Positions 12,985 to 26,420 are shown, numbered from the stretch's first letter. The stretch is 64,000 nucleotides of DNA from Lathyrus oleraceus (GCF_024323335.1 NC_066583.1:359668377-359732376), one strand, 5' to 3'. Notes: generated by a model not told the origin, from the sequence alone. Translations and numbers: made by a program.

Positions 12985-13365
12985 ATCAAATTAAACTATT
13001 GGACCTCCACAAGAATATCCTTTTTGCCTTACAAGGTAATTAAATTGTTGGACTTTCACAGGAAGATCCTTTTCACTTTATGGGGTAATTAAACTGTTGG
13101 AATTCCATAAAAAGATCCTTGTCGCCCTACGAGATAATTAAATGGTTGGACTTCCACATGAAGATCCTTGTCACCCTACAAGATAATTAAACTGTTGGAC
13201 TTCCACTGGAAGAACCTTGCCATCCTATGGGGTAATACAAGTTTTGGACTTCCATAGGAAGATCCTTTCTACCCTATAAAGTAATTAAACTATTGAACTT
13301 CCATAGGAAGATCCTTGCTTCCCTAATGGGAAAATTAAACTGTTCGATTTCTACAGGAAGATTCA
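12985..13365. repeat. Minisatellite A, ~56-58-bp units, about seven copies
   Basis: Diverged units share a core of TAATTAAACTGTTGGACTTC followed by CACAGGAAGATCCTTG and a variable CCCTA-rich part. They lie just downstream of pol, where Tat/Ogre elements are known to carry hypervariable tandem repeats. Confidence 0.88.
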
Positions 13366-13792
13366 ACTAACTCTTGTTAGAAAGACTCAACTAAGTATCA
13401 CCCGAGAGACTCAACAAACTCTCGTCAGGAAGGCTTAACTAAGTCTCAAATTAGGGACTCAAGTAAGTCTCGTAAGGAAGACTCAACTAAGTCTCACTCG
13501 AGAGACTCAACCATGTCTCATCATGAAGACTCAACTAAGTCTCATCAGGAAGACTCAACTAAATCTTGCACGAGGGACTCAACTAAGCCTCATCAAAAAG
13601 ACTCAATTAAGTATCACATAAGGGATTGAACTAAGTCTCGTCATGAAGACTCAACTAAGTCTCACCCGAGGTACTCAATTAAGTATTGCTTGAGGGATTC
13701 AATTAATTCTCTTCAAGAATACTTAACTAAGTCTCGCTTGATAGACTCAACTAAGTCTCACCCGAAGGACTCATCTAAGTCTCAAAAATTGA
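13366..13792. repeat. Minisatellite B, ~24-bp units, about seventeen copies
   Basis: Units follow the pattern GACTCAACTAAGTCTCACCC with alternating GAG-AGA and TCA-GGAA fillers, so a higher-order ~48-bp pattern is apparent. The array is contiguous with minisatellite A and directly upstream of the 3' LTR. Confidence 0.9.
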
Positions 13793-13891
13793 GGGTATGA
13801 ATAAAGCTACAATAAGGATTCTATGAAAAGCCCGAAGATGCTTAAAGGTCCAAAACACTTAGGACTCTACAAGCCCTCATGTTTTAGGGAT

Positions 13892-14182
13892 TGTGTAGTG
13901 GTGTAGTTGGAAGGGGTTATTGGGGCGTGACAAAGGCATACTCTTCACATATAGTTCTTTCTAGATTTCCCTTTTGTTGGTTTGAGCACCCCTATTTTAA
14001 ATAGGGAATCCTTTCTTCAGACATGTCATCCAGATCCCTAGTGTCTCCATCCATAATGTGTGATCATTCAGGTAAGAAGCATTAGGTTAATAAACATTAT
14101 AGAGGGAGTCATGGGAATTAACCGCGCTCCCTGAACTTCAGGGAATCAACTACCCATTCCCAAAATGGTTGCAATAAGGAAG
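13892..14182 (+). repeat. Truncated 3' LTR of the Tat-like element
   Basis: It begins TGTGTAGTGGTGTAG after a purine-containing TTTTAGGGAT stretch and follows the 5' LTR to about ATGGTTGCAATAAGG, where similarity stops. About 190 bp of the expected LTR is missing. Confidence 0.7.
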
Positions 14183-14389
14183 TCTGTTGAGGACGCTCCT
14201 ATTTTCTCTTGTGCTACAACCTTTTATTCATAATATCCAATGCAATTATTATTATTTTCTTCATGCTTGGAATCTTGATGATGAAATCCATTGTATGAGA
14301 TTTAAAGAAGGTGGATAAATCCCTTGATATCAGTCAAGAGACAAGTCTAGAATTTATCCTTGAATAAAATATTCATAAGGTTAGGAACT
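14183..14389. other. Short spacer
   Basis: I see nothing recognisable here. It could be the upstream continuation of the RT-like fragment that follows. Confidence 0.4.
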
Positions 14390-14790
14390 TTTGGCTTTCA
14401 TATGATGGAAGTAGACAACATAAGGGGGTGTTCCCTCTCGATATTTGGAGGTCATTGTTATAGATGAAATTACTCTGAGAGGATGTTAGCCATGATAAAG
14501 GTTTTATCAAGGGGCTATCCATGAAGGAAGCTGATAAGGTTGTTGACTTAAGGCATCTTATTCCACAACTAAGAGATCCACATAGTGAGCTTCTTCTACT
14601 TTGATCGTGTATGGATATCACCAAACTTTTTTTTGGCCTAAGGATGCGCCAACTGATTCACATGAAAGAGATAAATATTTGGTTTGATAAGGAGCTATGG
14701 TGGCAGGTTGAAGACATTGTGGTCGGTGGAGGTCCTTTCTTCGGGGAACTTCAATGAATGGTGGAAATTTTTATCTATTAGGGTTTGAGG
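14390..14790 (+). pseudogene. Non-LTR (LINE-like) reverse transcriptase-related scrap
   Basis: The translation contains LRDPHSELLLL, a stop, SCMDITKLFFGLRMRQ and then EDIVVGGGPFFGELQ. This resembles the C-terminal region of plant proteins annotated as reverse-transcriptase related, where a LLLRSC-G--KL-F-LR segment is followed by a GGPFFGDLQW segment. Stops and shifts are frequent. The family match is from recall of that pattern and needs a search. Confidence 0.45.
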
Positions 14791-14970
14791 ATTGGGGTTG
14801 TACTCAATATTAGAGGGTTTCTCATAAGCTTTTGTGCCTTCTCGGACCTAATATTAGGTGTTAACAGATCACATACGTATTGAGAGACGGTGGGGTATAT
14901 GGTATAGGTTCTGATTTTGACATGGCTTTAGATGGTTTTAGTGGTATGATTACATTTTTTTAAACTTCAG
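14791..14970. other. Short spacer
   Basis: Decayed sequence continuing the RT-like scrap. No supportable feature is seen before the Ogre-like LTR starts at 14971. Confidence 0.4.
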
Positions 14971-17900
14971 TGTCATACCCCAATTTTGTCCCATCATTTA
15001 TCTATTCTTTTTAACATATTTTGCATTGCATCTTTTACATTCTTAGGCCTAGATCAAGTTGGAACTTAGGGACAATCTGATAAGGGTTACTCATATAGCA
15101 TTGTGTCAATTTGGCCACTCACTTAAACCATTTTGCATTGCATTGTCCATCTTAAGTCACGTTTTAGGAGTTTATGGCCATTGTCACTCATGATTGGCCT
15201 TTGCATATCATCATTTAAGTGGGAACTTTGAGTCCTTTAGGGCAAGTACCTTTCTTTTTAGTAAAAAGTTACATGTAATCATGGTTTGTATGTTTATTTT
15301 ATGGCCTCATTTAAATCCCTAGGTCATTTTCATTCATACATATTTTTTTTATACATTTTCTAAAGCCATCTCATTCATCATGCCATTTTGAAGTCACCTT
15401 ACATTATGAATAAAAAAAGTTTTGTTCTAACAATTTTTTTTCATTTACTTTTGAACACAAGATAGAATATCATATATAAAATTGAATTGAGTTATTTACC
15501 AAAATTACATTATTTGCATTACATTACAACTGGGTTTTTTTGTTACATTGAAATTCACTACACAAAGCCCTCCAATATGCATACATACTTCATACATCCA
15601 GAAATAAATTTATACATTAATTAAAAATTACAAAAAAGATAATTAAAAAATAAGAAAAAAGAAGAAAGTTAAGTTTGTTTTGGGCTCCACATGAGCCTCA
15701 TGATGGCTCTCAACTTCACCATCCCAACACTATTTATCACATGCCATCAACCCTGCATACATCAAAACCAAATGAAAAAAAAGGTAAGCATTACACGAGC
15801 TTTTCATTCAAGCAACACAACTCATCATAGAATCACCATAACATAAATACCAACATACATCAAATGACACAAATGAATTAAAATGAAGTGGAAAAACATG
15901 TGCCCCCTCCAAAGCATATCATCCCACATACATCATCTTCATCATAATACATCAATTTACATACAAATCAAGTTTAAAATGAAAATAAAAAAGAGAAATA
16001 AGGTAGAGTCAAGGAAAATCATGTGCACTCAGTATGCCCACATACATCATCTCATCACTATCATTAAAGAATCCATCAAAAACACACGAGGATTCCTCAC
16101 TAAACTCACATAATTCATCACACTCATTCATTCACGTTTTCACTCAACTCTCCATAATTTCCTCATACTCACACGAATCACCAAAGATTCCCCAAAAAAA
16201 TCATCATAACAAACTTCATTTCCCTCCTAAAAAACTCACAAGTTTCATCCCTCAATTCACTCTATCACACCTATAAGTAGAGCATAAACATCACTCTTAA
16301 AACACAAGAAAATACCCTAGCAGAGCCATGCTAAAAACGTACTTGGCCCTCACCAAAGCTATTCAACCTAAAGCCTCTAAAGTTCAACATCTGAACTTGA
16401 GTAAGGCTTGAGCTCTAAACCCTTCACCATATCACAAAGTAACCTTGCACAAAGCAGAAGAAAGAGGAGAGGAAGGAAGTATCATAAACAAACAGAAACA
16501 GAAAGAAGGAACTGATAGAGTTTACCCGAGGTTGGTCGCCGAAGTCTCACCGAAGTTTAAACCATTGGCGAGGTCTTCTTATTCACTTTCCTTTTGTTTT
16601 TCCTGCATATTAACGTTGTTTTATCTATTGCTGTATGTTATGTGTAATTTGGACATACAGAATTAAGGGGTTAAGTTAAATTTAGGGATGAGCCCTATCT
16701 GGGCTCATAGTTGCTTATTTGGTTATTTTGACGATGGATTCTTGATCAAGGACTATTTTTAGGCTAGGGTTTTATTTTTCATTTTGGATTTGGACAATTT
16801 TCGTGAAATCTGAGTTTCAAGTATGAACATCTTCATGATGTTCATGCTTGTTCTAAGACAACCACTATGGTTGATCTTGGTTTGGTGGAAAGAGAAGCAA
16901 GAAATGTGTTAGTGTGGTGGGGCAGGTTAGAGGTAGAGAGAGAGAGTAGGTCAGAGTAGAGAGAGAAGGAAGTTGAAAAATGAATCCCACGTGAGGTCTC
17001 CCTCACTTTTACCTCTCTCACATCTGAACCCTTTCCAACACATGGTGGCTTTGGAACCATGAGATTCGTTGACCGCTCATCATTGAAAAGGGTTTCTGTA
17101 GTAGACCTTCATCATAGCCTTCACGCGCATGCGTTTCCTTGACCTTCATATTTATGTGGCTTTCATCCAAGGGACAAGGTTGAGTTAACGTTATTGACTC
17201 CTCTGATCCTTTGACTTGGACGAGCGCCCTGCTTTGGGCTTTCACGTTCGGCCACTGCTAGGCGCACCCCTTCCTGGTCCATTTTTGCTTGCAATCTTTT
17301 TTTATTATTTTATTTTATAATTTTGGATCTTGGGCCTTTGGCATATTTGTGCTTATCTATGTTTACTAGCAGCATACCCCATACCATTTTTATGCACCCC
17401 CATTTCTATTATTATTTTCATGTCATTTTTATTTATTTATTGTTCTTTTATTTTATTTAATAATAAACATTACTTCAATAATAATAAAATCAATTACATT
17501 TGTAACAAAAATCTTGATCCAACGTCAAGAATTTTTTTAAAAATCAAATTCAACGCATTCTCAAATACGACTCAAAGCGTTTAATCGATATCAAACTTCT
17601 TTTCAAACTCAAACCCTTAGTCAAATCTTTTTCTCAAGTAAACCCAATGAAAAGGGTTAATTGAGTGTATACATGTTTTCTCCTCAAGTATTAGGTCACT
17701 GGATGTAGAGCTCACTGTTTGAAGACTCGTCATCCGCATTAAAAGATAATAATTAACCGAATTTGGTTTGATCTTTTATAGAAGAAAAATGATTAATTGG
17801 GTGTAGATCTCTTTCTTCCCCGAGTATTTAGACACTGGCTGTAGAGCTCGCTGTGCAAATACTCATCTTTCGTTAAAGAACCATTACTCAATTTGATTCA

Positions 17901-18622
17901 CATATTTTAAAATAAATTTGGACGAAAAAGGATTAAATGGGTTTAGACCTTTTTTCTCCTCGATTATTCGTACACTGGATGTAGAGCTCGTTGTGTAAAT
18001 ACTCTTCATCCACTAAAAAATATTAAACAAATCAAACTTATCTTTTCTCGATCCCGCACGATCAAAATTATTTTCTTAAAAGAACATTGTTTAGTCTGTT
18101 ATACCGCGATATAAATAAACACTTAAGCCTTCAATTACGAGCATACAAGCCATGTTTAACCGCTAGAACGCGATATACATATTTGTTTAATAAAATCAAT
18201 CAACCAATACATAGTTTTGTATTAAGAACCGCGTAACTTTCAATTCCTCATCGCACCTGAGGATACGTAGGAGTAAGACCTGCAATCTTGTCAAGCACCC
18301 TAATAAAAACCTTTTTGCGACCCTTTTATTTTCCGTTTGAACTTTTAATCACTCGAAGAAAAAAAATAACGAAAGCTAACATTTAAATCACAAATCTAAC
18401 TAAATAGTTCCCGTTGAGTACAACAAATGTGAGGGGTGCTAATACCTTCCCCTCGCATAGTCGACTCCCAAACCCGATTTTTGTTGCGAGAACCATTTTC
18501 TTTTTTCTATAAGGAATTTATCTATATTTCCCTTTCCTTTTGGAATAAATAAAGTTCAATGGTGACTATGTTATCATCTCGAGCGTGCGAGTGCTCCAAG
18601 TTATTTTTTTTGTGCCGCGACA
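14971..18622 (+). mobile_element. 5' LTR of a plus-strand Ogre-like element
   Basis: A 3652-bp unit starts TGTCATACCCCAATTTTGTC and ends CCGCGACA. The next bases, TTGACGTCTCTATTGGGGAC, are a degenerate form of the primer-binding sequence that follows Ogre LTRs (tRNA-Arg type). The interior shows the usual trait of these LTRs, a block with GGGGTGCTAATACCTTCCCC near the 3' end. No target duplication can be checked because the element is truncated. Confidence 0.78.
17650..18040. repeat. Three tandem ~145-bp repeats inside the Ogre-like LTR
   Basis: Three diverged copies share CACTGGATGTAGAGCTC and TGTGTAAATACTC words, at about 17697, 17830 and 17951. Each is followed by an AT-rich tail and the phrase AAAGGATTAA. 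Confidence 0.8.
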
Positions 18623-18642
18623 GTTGACGTCTCTATTGGGGA
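18623..18642 (+). promoter_or_regulatory. Degenerate primer-binding site
   Basis: It follows the CA end of the LTR directly and resembles the GGCGACTC-CTGGGGAC-type site of Ogre elements (complement of a tRNA-Arg 3' end), with several substitutions. Confidence 0.55.
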
Positions 18643-18841
18643 CACACTTCAGCTAGAGAGTCAAGCCTAATTTGGTTAACTATGCAATAAATGTTGGCAT
18701 TATTTGTTTTCTTCCATTTGTTTTATCATTTCTTATGTGTTTCTCTTGCTACATGTTTACCTATTATAGGTTACCATGGTTATTGGCAATGTGTGAGATA
18801 GGCTCTATACCCGAGTCTGAGAAAACACCTAAGTATAAGAT

Positions 18842-19190
18842 GGTGGTTGTGTAGTGTTTGACCTTTAAGGCGTAGGTCTGGTTTGATCGGCATAAAGACC
18901 TCACCTAGAGTAGATCTTATTGAGAGTGTTGTTGTTTAACGAGTAGTCATTATGGCGATGATATTTTCAATTAGGATCTCTAACTCTAGGGACCTTTTTA
19001 GAACCTTAGAGTCGATGGTTGTGTAGCATTGAACGGAAAGACACATGTCTCGTTAGGCCGATACGATGACCTCACATAGAGTAGATTCTCTTGGAGATAT
19101 GGTTGTCTAACAATTAGTCATTATGGTGATAATATTTCCGAGAAGGATCCATGAATTTGGGAACCTACAACCATAGAGCATACCTTTGGG
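18842..19190. repeat. Two ~174-bp direct repeats in the Ogre-like leader
   Basis: Copies start near 18842 and 19016 with GGTTGTGTAG and share CACC/CACATAGAGTAGAT and TAGTCATTATGG-GAT segments. They lie between the LTR and the ORF1 remnant. Confidence 0.75.
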
Positions 19191-19463
19191 ATTCCATTAA
19201 TCAAAGATACTTGTATTTTCTCCAATTGTTACCCTGATTGACTTGAACATGATATGCCTATGATCCCGAGTCATGCATATGCATCACATTTTCATAAAAA
19301 AATACTTAGCATTTGCATTTTATTTTCAAGGAACCTAAGAGACTACAGTTGTTGCAGGCATTCGAGAGTATATGGTCAGATAGGAAAAACACATACTCCT
19401 TAAAATTCAAGTCTCCTAAGCTATAAGGTTTGAAATAACTAAGCTCCTGGCTAACCACTATCA

Positions 19464-19728
19464 ACAAAAATGATTTCAAGAAGGATTATGGGAATCTCCT
19501 TGCTATGCTAAATGAAGAAGTTGATCCACTGACTTTATTGACTCTCTCTTAGTTCTATGATCCTCCACTGAGATGCTTCATTCCAGAACTTCCAGTTAGC
19601 TCCAATATTGGAAGAAGTTGATCATATTATGGGCGTCTCTATGAAGGATAAAAATCCTTTAAATGGTTTGGGAGAACTTGTAAAACCTGAAATAATAGTT
19701 ATGTCCCTGCACATGGATAAGAAAGATG
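19464..19728 (+). pseudogene. Ogre ORF1 (DUF7745-type) N-terminal remnant
   Basis: The translation gives DFKKDYGNLLAMLNEEV, a stop, FYDPPLRCFIP and then, after a frameshift, FQLAPILEEVDHIMG. The same segment order (DNLLGILNTEV, FYDPPLRCF, QLAPTLEEYSHI) is found in the minus-strand copy at 25851-25141. This identifies the extra ORF upstream of gag that Ogre elements carry and whose function is unknown. The remnant is cut off at 19728 where another element begins. Confidence 0.75.
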
Positions 19729-20630
19729 TGTAAGAACAAGGTTTAATTTTGCATCTAGCCTTATGTTTTGATGATAACAATACATAGAATCTTAGAGAAT
19801 AATTTTCTACCATAATGATTTTGTTTAGTGTGTAGATACTAGATACAAGTTCTGACTCTGATTGAATGACGTACGACGTCATTAAATTCTAAACCTAGTT
19901 CACTTTGACTCTGAGATGTGTGTTTTATAAGATAATCAAGCTCTAGATTATGTGATAATCACTTTTGAATATAGTATATCCAAAGCTTTATGACTCTGAA
20001 GCTTCTGACGCTGTCAAGCTCCGAAGTATTACGCTCAAACAACTCTGATGAAGAGTGTCACCAGATTCTGAAGACCATGTTCTGATGAACTAGATCAAGA
20101 CTCTGAAGATCGTGTTTCTGAAGATTCTCTCAACCAGACTCTTACTCTTATTTTATGCATACTTCATCACCTCTCTATCATAAGCCCCTGAATATTAAAG
20201 ATAAGATCAAAAAGGTTTTACATGAGAAAATAATAAATAGTATAAGATCAAATATTCCTTATACTACACTGATTTTGTGGGCTAAGGACTGTACTATTGT
20301 ACCATTTTGTCTCCCATTTTCACAGACCGTTATGCAAGGATACAACTGCATTTTAGTATTCTAATTCTACCCTCTAACAGATCTCTTCATTTCAAATATA
20401 AAGAAGGCTTGTAAGAATGGAACACTGTTACACTCTAAGAGATTATCATATATGTGAATAGTGCATTTTGTGAAATATATGAGAGAAAAGAAACATACAC
20501 ACAAGGAAATTTTGTTCATATTCTTCATAGAATATATTTTGTGTGATATGATATTCAGACTCTAACTGGTGTGGTGACAAAATGGACATAAGGAGTACTA
20601 TAAGGTACTTGTTCATGTATATATAAACTC
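19729..20630 (+). mobile_element. SIRE/Maximus-like copia LTR fragment
   Basis: It starts TGTAAGAACAAGG and contains a TTTTGATGATAACAA phrase and many CTCTGA/TCTGAAG words. This style is typical of legume SIRE-type LTRs. The right boundary is uncertain and no coding part of the same element was found. It truncates the Ogre-like ORF1. Confidence 0.55.
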
Positions 20631-20639
20631 CCATTTCTC

Positions 20640-21009
20640 AGTGCTCCAAGAAGCAACTAGGGGTTGCATTTTCAACCTTGAAGTTGAATACATAGTTGGT
20701 GTTTTGTCAGCTTGTTAGGTTGTTTGGCTGATGAATTTGCTGCAGGAACTGAAGTTCAAGGTTAGCAAACCAGTCAAACTGATGATTAATAACAAATTTT
20801 TCATAACTCTTTCTAAGAAGCCAATGATGCACGGAAGAAGCAAGCACATTGATACTAAGTACCATTTTCCGTGCAATCAAGTTCAGAATAGAGTACTTGA
20901 ATTTGTTCATGTCAACACTGATAAGCAATTGGCATATGTGCTTACCAAGGCGATCAAAACTGAGCACTTCATCAATTTGAGGGATGTAATTGGTGTTGTT
21001 GACTTTTAA
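20640..21009 (+). pseudogene. Ty1/copia RNase H remnant
   Basis: After a frameshifted start (SKKQLGVAFST, then EVEYIVGVLSAC and a stop) the frame 20731-21009 reads MNLLQELKFKVSKPVKLMI, with HGRSKHIDTKYHF and DKQLAYVLTKAIKTEHF. These are the C-terminal blocks of copia RNase H, closing with DVIGVVDF and a stop. Its style differs from SIRE RNase H, so it probably belongs to a different copia family from the LTR fragment before it. Confidence 0.82.
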
Positions 21010-21033
21010 TCTTGAATACGAATTAATGGATTA

Positions 21034-22338
<1,305 letters not shown>

Positions 22339-22644
22339 ATACAAGTGTGTATCTATCCTTGTTTCAAATGATTATGCCGACCAAAAGTATACTACAAATC
22401 TTGCGAAAGATAAAGAATGTATTCTTTTCTCATGTTATATTGCAAGAATATATATTCTTTTCAAGTTTTTCGGTTACATGATATTCTGTTTTCTTTAAAA
22501 AGCTCTAAATTCGTTTACTTTCTGAGTCATCATATTATATTCGTTAATCACAATATATAGAATAATAAAACAAAACATTTGACACTACACATACACATTT
22601 CTACAAAGAATCTAATTCAAGTATTTTCTCTACTAAGAATACCA

Positions 22645-22654
22645 CTATATAAAT
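22645..22654 (+). promoter_or_regulatory. TATA box of the small secreted-peptide gene
   Basis: CTATATAAAT lies 77 bp upstream of the ATG at 22731. This gives a transcription start near 22675 and a short, adenine-rich 5' leader ending AAAAAAAAAGTTTAAAAT. Confidence 0.7.
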
Positions 22655-22730
22655 GATGAAATTTTCCACTAACTCAAGTGCCTCTTAACACTTCTAACTC
22701 AATAGTTTCTTTAAAAAAAAAGTTTAAAAT

Positions 22731-23057
22731 ATGTTCAAAACATTACTTTTAGGATTATTTTTCTTGATCTCCGTTCTCACTTTTTCAGCTCATGAGATCA
22801 CAGCCACATCACAAATTGAAGGTTTAAGTACTTCAAAGCAACAAAGGACTCAAAGAACAACTGTGGGATATTTGCATGTTGTTCAACATGGAAAGGTGTC
22901 AAAGAAATCAAAGACAGTTTATGGGGGAGCCAATAATGTGAAGAGTCATAAGGGAAAAAGTAGTGCAAACACTAATTTGATCAAATCTTCATCCTTGTTT
23001 ATGGTTGTATTAAGTCATCTAATTCCAGCAATGATTCTGGTTGGTGGTTTCTTTTGA
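22731..23057 (+). CDS. Small secreted, possibly GPI-anchored protein, unknown function
   Basis: The frame encodes 108 aa. Residues 1-20 form a clear signal peptide (hydrophobic LLLGLFFLISVLTF, likely cleavage after FSA). Residues about 21-85 are polar and basic, rich in Lys, Ser, Thr and Gln, with YLHVVQHGKVSKKSK and VYGGANNVKSHKGKS segments. There are no cysteines. Residues about 88-108 are hydrophobic and follow a small-residue stretch (KSSANTN). Together these fit a GPI-anchor signal, or otherwise a C-terminal membrane segment. It has a TATA box at a sensible distance, no introns and no disruption, although it is surrounded by dead retroelements. I do not recognise the family. It could be a legume-specific peptide precursor. 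Expression is not shown. Confidence 0.72.
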   Translation: MFKTLLLGLFFLISVLTFSAHEITATSQIEGLSTSKQQRTQRTTVGYLHVVQHGKVSKKSKTVYGGANNVKSHKGKSSANTNLIKSSSLFMVVLSHLIPAMILVGGFF

Positions 23058-23917
23058 ATTTCAATATGTTTCAAGATAGAGGCTTGCATGATTTGTCAAG
23101 AGTGTGCTTTTGATTTGTCTCATACAAAGACACATATATAATCAAATAAGTTTTCTTTATTGAAATGGTCTTATTAATTTAGTGTTACAAATATGTGTTT
23201 GGTTCTACAATTAAAAATAATAATTTTGAGTAAATTGATTTTCATTAAAAATGACTTAAATATAAAATGATTTGTATTTGAATAAATATTTGTAAAATTG
23301 AGTTGAATAATCAATTTTAAATTTAAAAATCACGTTTAAATTATAATACTATAAATTATAATTTTAAATAGAATCAATTCTAAAAACCATAATCAATTTT
23401 ACTCGAGAACAATTAAACATAATTAGTTATACATGTTCACAATCAATTTTGCATGCTCAGACATGAAATCAAATATACATTGATTTTGTTTTATATTTTA
23501 TTATTGTTTTAAAGTTACTTAATTTAAGGAAATTTAAAAAAAAATGTTATTTTTAATAGAATTATTTATCATATTCTATAATATTTTTATTTTTTATTCT
23601 ATTTATTTATGAAAGATCTCGTTATTTGGTTTGGTGTTGATCAGTGGTCAATATTTCACAAGCTTTTATATAAACAAAAGTGTTTAAGTAGTCACAAAAC
23701 AGACTCTACATTAGATATTTGATCTAGCCTGTTTGTTACGTTGATTTTTAATTTGAATTAATTGGATATACAATACAATTTGTGAATTAGATTGATTTCT
23801 AATTTAACTTTATAATATATTCGGTTAAATATGTCAGTATTTTGACTTTTAATACAATTTCATTAGGTACTTGGTTCAATCAGTCACTCACATCTTCTTA
23901 GAACAAATCTGAGAAAT
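23058..23917. other. AT-rich spacer and 3' flank of the small gene
   Basis: This very AT-rich stretch holds no reading frame or RNA I can support. The 3' UTR of the small gene is probably within the first 150 bp. Confidence 0.5.
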
Positions 23918-25851
23918 TTATGTGGCTTGTTCAGCGAACGGGGTCAGGCGTGCACTCCTTTCCCCCAATACCGTGCTTCCTTCTGGGAAGTCAGGTGGTA
24001 GATCGTGATCAGGTCCATCTAAAATGCTTCTCACAAATGCTTTCTTTGGGTTGAGGAGTTCTTCAAGATGTCCATTGTGTTTCTTCAGACGATTATTCTC
24101 TTGTTCGAGTAGGTTGGTGTCTTCCAGGTTCTTGCATGATTGCTCTTTTAGCTCACGGATCTCCTGAAGTCTCTGGTCTAGCTCATACTGATTCTAGCGA
24201 AGAGTGACCTCTAACTGCTTAGTGCGGCTTTGCTCATCCTTCAACCCTTTCTTGCAAGCTTCCAGCTGGTCTCGGAGTTTCTTGGTCTGTTCTTTGTAAT
24301 TAAGCTCTACTTTACAAGCCTGGTATTGAGTCTCGTCTAATTGTTTCTTCTTCACTGTCAAACTAGCATAAGTTTCCTTGAGTGTATCACCCACTTTTAT
24401 TCTTTTGAGTACCTCAGTTTGCACTTCGTCATCTGCTCGACGCACTCTGTCTCTCTTCTGGTTCAGGTTGAATTTCAAAGTTTCTTTCTCCAAGGAGATC
24501 TTACCAAGTCTAGACTTGAGATCAGCATTCTATTTCTTTAGGGCCTTGATAACTCTTTTCAGCTCATCGACCTCAAAAGTTTGATGGATCACTGGTTCAT
24601 GAGGCTTGATGCTCATGGACGATTCAGACGGAAATGGCAGCAAAATCTCATTGACCCTGTCTTTTACCCATTTGGTGTAAGCTTCCTAGTCAATGCAATT
24701 CTTCTTACCCATTTCTGCTCTCCCTTGAGGACAAATTGCTCCCCAAGCCTTGACAATCTTCTTGATTAATTCTGGATCTTCAACCCCTTCATACAAGACG
24801 AAACCTTCTACACTTTGGAGATCAAGCTTATCTACCATGGGGCATCCCAACTGTCATAATGCCAACCTCAGATTGTAATTGATTCCCCATCTCGTACCAA
24901 TAAGAGGTACATTAGGAAAGTCACACAGTTGAGGATGAGCTTGACGCTATCGTAGATTTGAGAATACCAGGAGATGTCTTCGGCGTTCAAGGACATAATC
25001 CGCTGAGACCATTTCAAATTGTCTTTGTTTTCAATGAAAGGACCTTTGCTGGGTAGATGCGAAATAAACCATCTATACAGCAAATGGGTGCAGCAGGCCG
25101 TGGTTCCCTTCTTCTTATGGGTCCTCACGTGGATGAAGTATTAAGTATCAGCAAGAAGAGTGGGAACAGGGTTCTGAGTTAGAAAGATATGAATAACAGC
25201 CAGATCCACGAATTCTTCCATGTTCGGAAACAGTACGATCCCATAGATTAGTAGAGCTAGAATGGCATTGAAGGTCGTCCAACTCCCAGCTTCGGCGAAG
25301 GCAATGGCTTTATCTACTAGAAACTTTGAGGTGAAGCCATGAATTCCACCTTTAGGTTTCAAGTTCAGCTCCACTTCCTTCTTCCCTATGTGGAGGGCTT
25401 TAGCAAGGACTTGGTATTTGGGGAGTTCCTTAGTGCGAACATAAGGCACTTGGTTCTTGATCCCAATAACTAGAATGTGTGAATACTCTTCCAATGTGGG
25501 TGCCAACTGATAATCCTAGAATCTAAAGCATCTCAATGGAGGATCGTAGAATTGCACCAGGGTATGCACAACAATGGTATTGACTTCAGTGTTCAGGATT
25601 CCCAAAAGGTTGTCATAAGACATCTTGAAATCATCTATGTTTCCAAGAACTAGATGTGCCCCCAATCCTCTCAAAACAGTCAACTGAGGCTCCACGAACT
25701 TGTAACTGTGAATGCTTCTCCTCTCAGAATTCATGCTTTGTCTCGGATGCTTAGTCAACAAACTGGGCTCTTGGATTCCTAGAAAAGAAATGCATATGCA
25801 AAAAAAATTGTCATGATGAATGATAATGTATGACGGAATGATATAGGTCAC
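23918..25851 (-). pseudogene. Ogre ORF1 (DUF7745-type) pseudogene
   Basis: Read from right to left, the protein has an N-terminal part with FYDPPLRCF (25516-25851) and a central part QLAPTLEEYSHILVIGI...NAILALLIYGIVLFPNMEEF (25141-25506). Next comes HLLYRWFISHLPSKGPF and NLKWSQRIMSL (24868-25128), then a coiled-coil-like, Lys/Glu-rich part (24194-24493), with a stop at 23918-23920. The pieces are largely in one frame and separated by nonsense codons (for example before 25516 and at 25141), so this is a pseudogene. The central block is the plant domain DUF7745, found in the extra ORF upstream of gag in Ogre elements. Its role is unknown. Gag and pol of this element are missing to the left. Confidence 0.8.
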
Positions 25852-26420
25852 GCAGATTCAAAACTCTGATACATTCTGATTAATCTGTATATGCCATTTG
25901 TTGTAGGTTCAAAATTTCGACGCAATATGAGTGTCAAGGTAGGTAGAGTCTATGGCTTCCTGCAATAAAAACCCATATCCCCTTCATAGGTGTGGACTAT
26001 GCTCCAAGGTGGTCCCTAGAAGGCCTCTCAGAGTCATCAACTCGAAATGGAAATACCTTACCGTAATGAATACTCACAGGACACAATTACTTCCAAGTGA
26101 ATCTAGTCTGGGTGTGGTTCTCGTGACAACCCAACGCGCAAAACGCAGGCGTACACGACTATCCTCAAGTCTATCCTATGTGTATACTAAGCTCGGTTAT
26201 AGAGCTTTCCTCTCATTTAATCTATCCCAACCCAACAACAGCATAACAAATAATATTTAAAATAATAAAGTAAATATGGTAAGTAAAGCGAGTAAATCAA
26301 CAGAAGCAAGCAACTAAGCTAATGGAGAAACGATAAAAACTAGGCTCGACTCCTTTTAGCGACTAGGAAATGCTCCAAGAAGCAAAGTCTCTAGATGAAG
26401 CTAGCGGAAATATACTCGAA
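25852..26420 (-). other. Leader between Ogre-like LTR and ORF1
   Basis: Non-coding on both strands. In element orientation it is the stretch between the 5' LTR and ORF1. No convincing primer-binding site was found next to the proposed LTR end at 26421. Confidence 0.45.

Noticed and set aside
13366..13792. CRISPR-like array of ~24-bp repeats
   Set aside because: Units are contiguous and diverged, with no unique spacers, in a plant retroelement. This is a minisatellite.
15883..16666. Three plus-strand frames of 70-80 codons
   Set aside because: They lie inside the Ogre-like LTR and have simple Ser/His/Lys-rich composition without motifs.
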